Positions 1 to 6,211 of a stretch of 6,272 nt of DNA are shown piece after piece. The notes under the pieces were generated by a model that saw nothing but the letters and a program-made list of their open reading frames with translations, did no database searches and had not been told where the DNA came from. Both the position numbers and the translations under genes were made by a program. Each line of letters opens with the position of its first letter. The first letter of the stretch is position 1. This DNA comes from Deltaproteobacteria bacterium (GTDB lineage: Bacteria; Desulfobacterota; Desulfobacteria; Desulfobacterales; JAFDFH01): positions 1 to 6,272 of the forward strand of contig JAFDFH010000323.1 in assembly GCA_019309945.1 (NCBI GenBank), written 5' to 3'.

Positions 1-282
1 AATGGATATGACACATGTACGGCGTCTACGGGTGCAAGTGGAATTGAAATGGCACAAACGGAAAAGCCGGACCTGATCACCCTGGATCTTGACATGCCCG
101 AAGGATGGGGGACAATCCTTTATCGGAAGCTTAAAAAAGATGAAGCGCTCAAGGATATACCGGTGATCATAATCAGCGGTCTGGAGGAACGGCCCGCTGC
201 TACCGAAAAAATTGACAACTATTTGAGCAAACCATTTGATCGGGGTGAGCTTTTGAAAATAATTAAAAATGCCATCGGTTAA
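1..282 (+). CDS. Response regulator receiver domain protein, 5' end outside the window
   Basis: This is the C-terminal part of a CheY-like receiver, a cytoplasmic phosphoacceptor domain of a two-component system. The frame is open from base 1, so the ATG at 49 is internal and not the start; about 93 residues are visible. The first residues (NGYD...TAS) match the strand before helix 2. The likely phosphoacceptor is the Asp in TLDLDMPEG (codon 85-87). The switch Ser follows in VIIISGL, and the conserved Lys is in YLSKPFD. The N-terminal acidic pair lies outside the window. No output domain follows: the protein ends at the TAA at 280-282 soon after helix 5, so it is a stand-alone receiver or the tail of a longer protein. 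The Ser-to-Lys stretch is a few residues shorter than in CheY. It lies 27 bases before a receiver-kinase gene on the same strand, so a shared phosphorelay is plausible but inferred. Confidence 0.9.
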   Translation, partial: NGYDTCTASTGASGIEMAQTEKPDLITLDLDMPEGWGTILYRKLKKDEALKDIPVIIISGLEERPAATEKIDNYLSKPFDRGELLKIIKNAIG

Positions 283-309
283 CAGACTTCCCACTGAAAA
301 TAGAGCGTC

Positions 310-1881
310 ATGGGCGAAAAAATTTTAGTAGTGGACGACCAGGAAGGCATCCGCAAGGTACTCAATATTCTCTTGTCCGATATCGGCTATCATGTGTTTA
401 CAGCAGAAAATACCGAGGAGGGCCTCCGAATTTTCAGAGATGTGAATCCTCCGATCGTCCTAACGGACATAAAGATGCCGGGTAGGGACGGCATCGAATT
501 TCTTTGTGAAATTAAGCAGGTGAGTCCTGAAACGGAAGTCATTATGATAACCGGCCATGGGGACATGGAACTGGCCATAAAGAGCCTCAAATATGACGCA
601 ACGGATTTCATCAACAAACCGATCCGCAATGACGTCCTGGAGATCGCTTTAAAAAGAGCTCATGCGAAGATTTCCATGAGACGGGAACTAAGGACGTATA
701 CCGAAAACCTGGAAGTGCTTGTCCGGGAAAAGTCAGCCAAACTGGTAGAGGCCGAACGACAGATCGCGGCCGAGCAGGTTGTGGAAGGGCTGTCGTCTGT
801 AATGCGCGATATTTCGGATGATCTTCAAGGCGGTATCAGATACTTTAATGAAATGCCTTGTTTTGTTTCCATCCACAACCGGGATCTCAAAATCGTGGCA
901 ACGAATCAAATCTTCAAGGAACGACTCGGAGATAAGATCGGTAGCAACAGCTGGGAAATATACAAAGATGGTACCGGCCGAAATGAAACGTGCCCTGTTA
1001 GGAAGACATTTCAAACCGGCAAGGGATTGCGAATCGAAGAAACAGTTAAATGTCTGGACGGGAAAGAACTTCCGGTTGTTGTTCACACGGCTCCCATCCG
1101 CGGAAGCGAACAAGACGTCGAACTGGTACTTGAGATATCCGCCGACATAACGGAGGTAAACCGTCTCCAGGAAGAGCTGCGGGAAACCCAGCAAAGGTAC
1201 CAGCAGCTTTTTGATGAAGCACCGTGTTATATTTCCGTCCAGGACAGAGAATTCAGGATCACGGCCGCCAACCTGCGTTTCAAAGAAGATTTTGGCGATA
1301 ATATCGGTGGGTACTGTTACGAAATCTATAAACACAGAACGGATCCCTGCCCGGATTGCGTGATTTTAAAAACGTTTGAAGACGGCAAATCTTACCAGTC
1401 TGAGACGATCGTTACATCGGAAAAGGGCGAACCGTGCAATGTTCTTATCTGGACCGCCCCCATCCGAAATGCGGTGGGAGAAATCACCCAGGTAATGGAG
1501 ATGTCCACGAATATTACCCAGATAAGAAAACTGCAGGACCATTTGACATCACTGGGGCTGTTGATCGGGTCCGTCTCCCATGGGGTAAAGGGAATCCTCA
1601 CGGGGTTGGACGGTGGAATGTACCGAATCGAATCCGGTCTTGAAAAAGATGACAAGCAAAGAATCAAGGACGGTTGGGAAGTTGTAAAATTGATGGTCAG
1701 CCGTATCCGGAATATGGTCCTGGATATCCTGTACTATGCCAAAAAGAGGGATCTGAAATGGGAACGGATCGATGTTTTAAGCTTTGCAGGCGAAGTGGCC
1801 TCCATCGTGGAACCTCAGGCGCTAAGTCATGGTATTGATTTTATACGTAATTTCGAAAAAGAAACACCAGATCGTCTTTGA
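310..1881 (+). CDS. Receiver-PAS-PAS-histidine kinase, disrupted before the N-box (probable pseudogene, first part)
   Basis: This is a cytoplasmic hybrid sensor kinase with an N-terminal receiver and no membrane segments. Residues 1-115 form a receiver with acidic pair D9/D10, phosphoacceptor D53 (LTDIKMPG), switch T81 and K103 (NKP). Residues about 118-165 form a charged, probably coiled-coil linker. Two PAS domains follow, at about 172-283 and 296-405. They are clearly duplicates of each other: each runs from a PC(F/Y) strand through EIYK and KTF to TAPIR and a closing (D/N)IT. A dimerisation and phosphotransfer region follows at about 410-480, with H424 in SVSHGVKG as the likely phosphorylated His. 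The last residues (about 517-523, ending TPDRL) do not look like the family. The N-box is absent, and the ATPase domain resumes in frame 2 near base 1859. A single-frame kinase would end near 2071 or beyond, so the product of this frame alone should have no ATP-binding domain. The start at 310 has only a weak ribosome binding site but directly precedes a standard receiver N-terminus. Confidence 0.85.
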   Translation: MGEKILVVDDQEGIRKVLNILLSDIGYHVFTAENTEEGLRIFRDVNPPIVLTDIKMPGRDGIEFLCEIKQVSPETEVIMITGHGDMELAIKSLKYDATDFINKPIRNDVLEIALKRAHAKISMRRELRTYTENLEVLVREKSAKLVEAERQIAAEQVVEGLSSVMRDISDDLQGGIRYFNEMPCFVSIHNRDLKIVATNQIFKERLGDKIGSNSWEIYKDGTGRNETCPVRKTFQTGKGLRIEETVKCLDGKELPVVVHTAPIRGSEQDVELVLEISADITEVNRLQEELRETQQRYQQLFDEAPCYISVQDREFRITAANLRFKEDFGDNIGGYCYEIYKHRTDPCPDCVILKTFEDGKSYQSETIVTSEKGEPCNVLIWTAPIRNAVGEITQVMEMSTNITQIRKLQDHLTSLGLLIGSVSHGVKGILTGLDGGMYRIESGLEKDDKQRIKDGWEVVKLMVSRIRNMVLDILYYAKKRDLKWERIDVLSFAGEVASIVEPQALSHGIDFIRNFEKETPDRL

Positions 1882-2071
1882 TGTCAAAGAGGAAAAGGAT
1901 TGCATCCGATTCGAAGTGTCGGATAATGGGATCGGCATGGATCAAGACACATTGGAAAATATATTTACGCTTTTCTTTTCCTCCAAAGGACACCAGGGAA
2001 CTGGATTGGGACTCTTTATTTCCAACCAGATAATCCAGCAACACGGGGGATCCATAAAAGTATCGACGTAG
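1829..2071 (+). pseudogene. Detached HATPase_c fragment of the upstream histidine kinase
   Basis: This frame carries the second half of a GHKL ATPase domain: the G1 box DNGIGM (codons from 1922), an F-box-like LFFSSKG and the G2 box GTGLGLF, followed by a typical IIQQHGGSIKV strand. Real similarity starts near the KKHQ residues (about 1859). The first ten residues from the ATG at 1829 are just the upstream kinase gene read out of frame, and no ribosome binding site precedes that ATG. The N-box helix with its Mg-ATP-binding Asn should lie between the phosphotransfer region and KKHQ, but it is in neither frame. The simplest reading is a deletion of some tens of bases that also shifted the frame from 1 to 2. 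The 3' end is short as well: TAG at 2069-2071 comes right after GGSIKVST, where family members usually run about 15-20 residues further. It is unlikely to be translated as a working protein. Confidence 0.8.
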
Positions 2072-2078
2072 AGGAAGG
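2071..2078 (+). promoter_or_regulatory. Ribosome binding site of the c3-type cytochrome gene
   Basis: A purine-rich GAGGAAGG lies just before the ATG at 2082, with spacing of about 3-7 bases depending on the core used. Its first base is the last base of the stop codon of the kinase remnant. This supports 2082 as the start and suggests the cytochrome was once, or still is, read from the kinase transcript. Confidence 0.6.
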
Positions 2079-2081
2079 GTA

Positions 2082-2519
2082 ATGAATAACAAGCTTAAAT
2101 TATATCAAAAACTGTTCATGCTACTAACTATTTTGCTTTTTTGCCTGGTCATGGCGACGCTACACGCCCTGGCCCAGCCAGATGAAATCGAGTTAAATAA
2201 CGATGAGGTCTTTCGCAAGCAGAAAAAGCCTCCCGTAATGTTTCCCCATGAGACTCACATGGACCAGTTCGACTGCCTGGACTGCCACCACCGTTTCCAA
2301 AACGGGGACAACATCCTCGATGCGGACGATCTGGAAGAAGATAGTCCCGGGGTCCGCTGCCAGGATTGCCACGTTAAGAAAAATTTTCGGTTTTCCCCTG
2401 ATTTGGATCCCACTAAAAGGAACCTCATGCAAGCCTATCATAAACAATGCATATCCTGCCACCGGGCCCAAGGCAGCCAGAAGGGTCCTCGCACCTGTTC
2501 GGGGTGTCACCAAAAATAA
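2082..2519 (+). CDS. Periplasmic tetrahaem cytochrome c3 (class III) family protein
   Basis: This is a 145-residue exported multihaem electron carrier. A signal peptide is clear: a basic start (NNKLKLYQK), a hydrophobic core at about residues 11-27 and a cleavage site near ALA-Q (after residue 31), leaving about 114 mature residues. There are four CxxCH haem attachment motifs at C65, C93, C123 and C139. Candidate distal ligands are H56 and H59 (FPHETH), H70 (the second His of CHH) and H120 (YHKQC). This matches the His-His coordination pattern of Desulfovibrio c3, where the same FxHxxH and CHH patterns occur. A rather acidic segment (about residues 74-91) separates haems 1 and 2. The family shuttles electrons between periplasmic hydrogenases or formate dehydrogenases and membrane redox complexes; the partner here cannot be told. 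The gene follows the broken kinase by 10 bases and converges on polA. Family and haem count are secure; the specific physiological role is not. Confidence 0.93.
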   Translation: MNNKLKLYQKLFMLLTILLFCLVMATLHALAQPDEIELNNDEVFRKQKKPPVMFPHETHMDQFDCLDCHHRFQNGDNILDADDLEEDSPGVRCQDCHVKKNFRFSPDLDPTKRNLMQAYHKQCISCHRAQGSQKGPRTCSGCHQK

Positions 2520-2555
2520 CCGGGTTTGGGTGAATCCTTAGCGGCGCTTCGTGGT

Positions 2556-2700
2556 TCATTATTGATGAACTCGTAAAAAGTCCGATTTAGACGGTTTCGA
2601 AAAAAGTTTAAATTCAAGGCGTGCAAATTTTGTAATCATGAGGCGTACTTATCGTACGTTGAATGATTACAAAATGAGACCGTCATTATTGATAACTTGT
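2556..2700. repeat. Palindromic intergenic element flanked by an imperfect direct repeat
   Basis: The gap between the convergent cytochrome and polA genes holds an ordered non-coding element. TCATTATTGAT occurs perfectly at 2556-2566 and 2683-2693. With flanking bases the copies are 19 and 18 long (2556-2574 and 2683-2700), differing by one indel and one substitution. Between them are outer arms GACGGTTTC (2590-2598) and GAGACCGTC (2676-2684), complementary at 8 of 9 positions, and a strong inner hairpin at 2627-2675. The left arm has about 28 extra bases (2599-2626) with no partner on the right, as if the right arm lost a block. I recall similar long palindromic repeats between genes in Desulfobacterales genomes, but I could not search for other copies. 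It could be a MITE-like element or a REP-type repeat. Confidence 0.6.
2627..2675. repeat. Perfect 13-bp inverted repeat with inner stem
   Basis: ATTTTGTAATCAT (2627-2639) is exactly complementary to ATGATTACAAAAT (2663-2675). Inside, a two-base mismatch and two G-T pairs lead to CGTAC (2644-2648) pairing with GTACG (2654-2658) around the five-base loop TTATC. It lies between two convergent genes and might block transcription from both sides, but no T tract follows directly on either strand, so it is not a classical intrinsic terminator. Confidence 0.8.
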
Positions 2701-2727
2701 TGGATTCGGGCTCGTCCGGGTTAGAGA

Positions 2728-5406
2728 TTAATGGATTTCAGCCCAGTTTTTACCATATTCAACATTTACCTTGAGGGGCACCTTAAGATCCCAAACCCCT
2801 TCCATAATCTCTTTTACCAGGGTCTTGACCGCATCCAGTTCCTCGGGCGGCACTTCGAAAACCAGTTCGTCGTGAACGGAAAGCAGCATGGCGGCTTTCA
2901 GGTTTTTGGCCTTCAATGCATTGTCCACCTGGATCATGGCCACCTTGATGAGGTCTGCTGCGGTTCCTTGAATGGGCGTATTGACGGCGGTGCGTTCCGC
3001 AAACTGGCGCACGTTGTTGTTGGAACTGTTGATATCCGGGAGAAGCCGGATTCGACCCAGCAGGGTGCTCGTTTGCCGGGTGTTTTTTGCCGCTTCGATG
3101 GTTTGGTCGATAAATGCTTTGACCCCTTTGTACCGCGCAAAATAATTGTCGATATAGGTTCTGGCCATTTTCTGGCTGATCCCGAGTTCCTTTGAAAGGC
3201 TAAATGCCCCCATACCGTAGATGATACCGAAATTTATAATTTTGGCCTGCCGTCTCAGCTCGGATGTAATCATGGATGGAAAGACCTGAAACACCTCTGT
3301 TGCCGTGCGGGTGTGAATATCTTCGTCTTCCAGAAACGCCTTGATGAGGATGTCGTCGTCAGAACAGTGGGCAAGGATTCTCAGTTCTATCTGGGAATAA
3401 TCGGCCGAGACAAAGTGCCATCCCTCCCGGGGAACAAAGGCACTGCGAATCTCTCGGCCCTCATCGGTGCGGATCGGAATATTCTGGAGATTCGGGTCCG
3501 AGCTGCTCAGACGTCCGGTTGCGGTAACCGTTTGATTGTATGAGGTGTGGATCCGACCGGTTTCCGGGTGTATCAGTTCAAGCAATGCATCGGCATAGGT
3601 CGATTTGAGCTTTGCCAGGGTCCGGTGCCTCAGGATCAGGGCCGGAAGTTCATGTTTTTCGGCCAGCACCGTCAAAACGTTTACGTCTGTGGAATAACCG
3701 GTTTTCTTCTTGGTCTTTTTTTGAACCGGCAGGTTAAGCTTGTCAAAAAGGATGGAGCCGAGCTGCTGGGAAGATTTGATGTTGAACGTTTCTCCTGCGG
3801 CCGCGTAAATATCGCTTTCGAGCAGATCCAACTGGTGCTCGAAGGATTTCGAAAGATCCTGCAGCCTGTCCGTGTTCACACACACCCCCTGCATCTCCAT
3901 TTCCAATAAAACCTGAACAAGGGGCATTTCAACCTGTTCGAAAAGGTCGGTCAATCCGAGCACTTCGAGTTCTTTGCCCAGCACTTCTTTGGCCTTTAAT
4001 GTGATATCCGCATCCTCGCAGGCATAGGGCGTCGCCTTCTCGATGGGCACCTGGGCAAAACCGAGGGCTGCCTTTCCCTTTCCGGTCAGGTCTTTATAGG
4101 TAATGGTCTTGTGCCCCAAAAAATCGAGGGCAATCTGATCCAGGTTGTGGGCCCTTTTAGACGGGTTAATCAGATAGGAGGCGATCATGGTGTCGAAGAA
4201 GACACCCTTCAGATGGATGCCGTGCCGTAAAAGCACCATCCAGTCATACTTGATATTCTGTCCGATCTTTTTGACGTCCGGATTTTCAAGCACCGGTTTT
4301 AACCGATTCAACACGTCCGATTGGTCCAACTGGGTCGGGACGCCGGGATACTCATGGCCGCAGGGAATGTAGAAGGCTGCATCCGGCTCCATGGAAAATG
4401 AAAGCCCCACAAGTTTTGCCTTCATGGGATCTTGCGAGGTGGTCTCTGTATCCAGAGCGAATTGTTTTGATCGTTCAAGTTGCCCGGTGAGATCGGCCAG
4501 GGATTCCGGATCCTGAACACATCGGTAGTCCTTTTCACTCAGATCGGCTTTTTCCTGAAACGCTTGTTGCAGTTGCCGGAACTCCAGCTCTTTAAACAGC
4601 TCCAACAGCACCGAGCTGTCAGGTTCGGTGGTCTTGAATTCGTCGGCATCGAACGTTACCGGCGCGTTTGTATCGATGGTAACCAGCGCCCTGCTCAGCA
4701 GGGCCTGGTCTTTGAATTTGATAAGGTTTTCCTGCTGTTTCTTTTTGGTGATGTCTTCGACGTTTTCGTACAAATCCGCCATGCTGCCAAAAGTCCGGAT
4801 CAAATCCTTTGCTGTTTTGGGCCCGATTCCGGGGACGCCGGGGATATTGTCCGCCGAATCGCCGGAAAGCCCCATCACATCGATCATCTGAAGGGGTTCG
4901 ACCCCGTAGGATTTCCTGACGGCGTCCTTATCCACGGTCCGTTCCTTCATGGGGTCCCAGATGATAATCTTATCGGTGACCAGTTGAAGGAAGTCCTTGT
5001 CTCCGGTGACCAGGACCACGAAAAATCCAGCCGCCTCGGCCTGGCGGGCCAGGGTGCCGATAAGATCGTCGGCCTCATATCCCGGCATTTCCAGCACCGG
5101 CAAATTGAAACCCTTGGTTATTGCTTTGATATAGGGAATCTGAACTGCCATCTCTTCGGGCATAGGCGGCCGGTTCGCTTTGTATTCCTTGTACATTTGA
5201 TGTCTGAAGGTCGGCCCCTTGACATCAAAAAGCATGGCTGCATATTCCGGTGAATGATCTTCGATGAGTTTTAGAATCATCCGGGCAAATCCGAAAACAG
5301 CATTGGTCGGAAGGCCTTTTGAATTGGTAAGCGCGCGGATCGCGTGATACGCGCGGTGGATATAGGCCGTGCCATCGATAAGATATAGGGTTTTATCTTT
5401 TTTCAT
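2728..5406 (-). CDS. polA: DNA polymerase I
   Basis: This is an 892-residue family A polymerase that fills gaps, removes RNA primers and acts in excision repair. Residues 1-290 are the 5' nuclease, with acidic sites D11, D61, E111/D113/D114, D136/D138 and D183/D186 and the helix-hairpin-helix GVPGIGPKTA. Residues about 297-480 are the 3'-5' proofreading domain, with DTET (D319, E321), NIKYD (N384, D388) and YACED (Y461, D465), so proofreading looks active. The polymerase domain has motif A DYSQIE (D669), motif B with R718, K722, F726 and Y730, and motif C VHDE (H845, D846). F726 matches F762 of the E. coli enzyme, which disfavours dideoxynucleotides. The chosen start (MKKDKTLYLIDG) fits the family N-terminus; the frame stays open to 5484, but that extension would overlap the upstream gene and does not look conserved. 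It starts 16 bases after the HD gene stop, so an operon is likely. Confidence 0.98.
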   Translation of the reverse strand: MKKDKTLYLIDGTAYIHRAYHAIRALTNSKGLPTNAVFGFARMILKLIEDHSPEYAAMLFDVKGPTFRHQMYKEYKANRPPMPEEMAVQIPYIKAITKGFNLPVLEMPGYEADDLIGTLARQAEAAGFFVVLVTGDKDFLQLVTDKIIIWDPMKERTVDKDAVRKSYGVEPLQMIDVMGLSGDSADNIPGVPGIGPKTAKDLIRTFGSMADLYENVEDITKKKQQENLIKFKDQALLSRALVTIDTNAPVTFDADEFKTTEPDSSVLLELFKELEFRQLQQAFQEKADLSEKDYRCVQDPESLADLTGQLERSKQFALDTETTSQDPMKAKLVGLSFSMEPDAAFYIPCGHEYPGVPTQLDQSDVLNRLKPVLENPDVKKIGQNIKYDWMVLLRHGIHLKGVFFDTMIASYLINPSKRAHNLDQIALDFLGHKTITYKDLTGKGKAALGFAQVPIEKATPYACEDADITLKAKEVLGKELEVLGLTDLFEQVEMPLVQVLLEMEMQGVCVNTDRLQDLSKSFEHQLDLLESDIYAAAGETFNIKSSQQLGSILFDKLNLPVQKKTKKKTGYSTDVNVLTVLAEKHELPALILRHRTLAKLKSTYADALLELIHPETGRIHTSYNQTVTATGRLSSSDPNLQNIPIRTDEGREIRSAFVPREGWHFVSADYSQIELRILAHCSDDDILIKAFLEDEDIHTRTATEVFQVFPSMITSELRRQAKIINFGIIYGMGAFSLSKELGISQKMARTYIDNYFARYKGVKAFIDQTIEAAKNTRQTSTLLGRIRLLPDINSSNNNVRQFAERTAVNTPIQGTAADLIKVAMIQVDNALKAKNLKAAMLLSVHDELVFEVPPEELDAVKTLVKEIMEGVWDLKVPLKVNVEYGKNWAEIH

Positions 5407-5418
5407 TGTATTCTTGTT

Positions 5419-5424
5419 TTCCTT
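5419..5424 (-). promoter_or_regulatory. Ribosome binding site of polA, overlapping the HD gene stop codon
   Basis: On the minus strand AAGGAA lies about 12 bases before the polA ATG at 5406. Its first two bases are the last two of the upstream TAA stop (5423-5425). Ribosomes ending the HD gene would therefore stop on the polA start region, which suggests translational coupling. The spacing is a little long, so efficient initiation may rely on the coupling. Confidence 0.5.
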
Positions 5425-6001
5425 ACAGACCGATTTCTTCAGCGATTTCCGACATGGCCCCGAGGCTAAGCACCACAAAATCATTTAAAGGGATCCCAAT
5501 TTTTTCGCATTCCAGAATTCTTGCACGGCTAATGGCCCGTGCAAAGTGTGGGGTTTTCATCCGTTTTGTGACGGATTTTGTTTTTACGCTGGAAATTTTT
5601 TTGTCCGGATACACCAGCGCTGTAGCCACGACCATTCCGGTTATGGTTTCCGCACAGGTCAGGGCATGTTCAAAAACCGTCGACCGCTCGAGCCCTAAAC
5701 CTTCGGCATTATGTTTTTTTATCACATCCGTGATGGCCGGCAGCACCCCTTGGGCCTCAAGGAGCCTTGCCGTTTCTTCCCCATGCCGTGATGGATCTTC
5801 GCCGGTAATTTCATAATCAAGATCATGGAGAAGCCCGGCCAGCCCCCATATTTCTTGATCTTCTTCGAACTTTTGCGCCAGGGCCCGCATGATTGCTTCT
5901 GTTGCAAGGCAGTGGGAAATCAATTTTTCATTTTTCAAGTGTGCTTTCAAACATTCCAGGGCTTCATCCCTAGTGATACCTGAAGTTGAGTCTATTGACA
6001 T
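5423..6001 (-). CDS. HD (HDIG-type) domain protein, putative metal-dependent phosphohydrolase
   Basis: This is a 192-residue soluble protein with no signal peptide or membrane segment. The HD-superfamily metal ligands are visible: H30 (ISHCLATE), H59-D60 (AGLLHDLDYE), H73 (RHGEE), H97 (KKHN) and H112 (EHAL). The last acidic ligand, usually Asp before a TG or SG turn, is Glu here (E118 in CAETITG). The extra His residues suggest a two-metal site as in YqeK- or HD-GYP-like enzymes rather than a single-metal one. Members of the superfamily hydrolyse phosphate esters of nucleotides or cyclic dinucleotides; the substrate of this small, widespread subfamily is not known to me. A perfect AGGAGGT precedes the ATG at 6001, making the start secure. 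It is the first gene of a two-gene unit with polA, which might hint at nucleotide housekeeping, but that is inference only. Confidence 0.88.
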   Translation of the reverse strand: MSIDSTSGITRDEALECLKAHLKNEKLISHCLATEAIMRALAQKFEEDQEIWGLAGLLHDLDYEITGEDPSRHGEETARLLEAQGVLPAITDVIKKHNAEGLGLERSTVFEHALTCAETITGMVVATALVYPDKKISSVKTKSVTKRMKTPHFARAISRARILECEKIGIPLNDFVVLSLGAMSEIAEEIGL

Positions 6002-6006
6002 GCCGG

Positions 6007-6013
6007 ACCTCCT
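6007..6013 (-). promoter_or_regulatory. Strong ribosome binding site of the HD gene
   Basis: The minus strand reads AGGAGGT, a full match to the 16S anti-Shine-Dalgarno core, five bases before the ATG at 6001. It fixes the start and predicts efficient translation, in contrast to the weak site of polA downstream. Confidence 0.85.
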
Positions 6014-6121
6014 GTATTAACTTTTCAAAAGTTCAATCTCCGGTCTCCAACTGACCGTGGCAACCAAAGATGTACCTGTTAATCGACGATTGCCAAGCTC
6101 CAATTGTGACTGTTCAGCGTA

Positions 6122-6150
6122 TATTTATCAGATAAGATACAAAACAACAA
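6122..6150 (-). promoter_or_regulatory. Weak sigma-70-like promoter candidate for the HD-polA unit
   Basis: On the minus strand TTGTTG (6145-6150) stands 16-17 bases from the A/T-rich GATAAATA (6122-6129). Both boxes match the consensus only partly. Transcription from here would give a leader of roughly 115 bases. It is the best candidate I found, but similar matches occur by chance in A/T-rich DNA. Confidence 0.2.
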
Positions 6151-6176
6151 GACCGCTTGTAACTTCTCAATATGTT

Positions 6177-6211
6177 CCGGTAGGCCCGCTGCGCCATCCG
6201 GTAATTTTTTT
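6177..6211 (+). terminator. Possible intrinsic terminator (hairpin plus T tract)
   Basis: CCGG (6177-6180) and GGC (6183-6185) can pair with GCC (6193-6195) and CCGG (6198-6201), interrupted by a two-base mismatch. TAA and then seven T residues (6205-6211) follow. The T tract makes it a plus-strand terminator, yet no plus-strand gene is visible between it and the divergent HD gene. The imperfect stem leaves this uncertain. Confidence 0.3.

Noticed and set aside
733..1335. Minus-strand open frame of 200 codons inside the kinase gene
   Set aside because: The plus strand here encodes two clear PAS domains; the minus-strand translation looks like a mirror of that coding sequence without any domain.
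2248..2541. Second plus-strand frame of 97 codons over the cytochrome
   Set aside because: The cytochrome frame has a signal peptide and four haem motifs; the other frame has none and looks like an out-of-frame reading.
2700..2727. CGG/CCG mini-hairpin after the polA stop as a polA terminator
   Set aside because: Only about three base pairs form, and no T tract follows on the minus strand.
4480..5253. Plus-strand open frame of 257 codons inside polA
   Set aside because: It lies wholly antisense to the 5' nuclease part of polA, whose protein shows all family motifs. The plus-strand translation has no recognisable domain and no convincing ribosome binding site.
5407..5484. Upstream extension of the polA frame by 26 codons
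   Set aside because: It would overlap the end of the HD gene, and its residues are unlike the start of the family. The ATG at 5406 fits both the polymerase N-terminus and a ribosome binding site.
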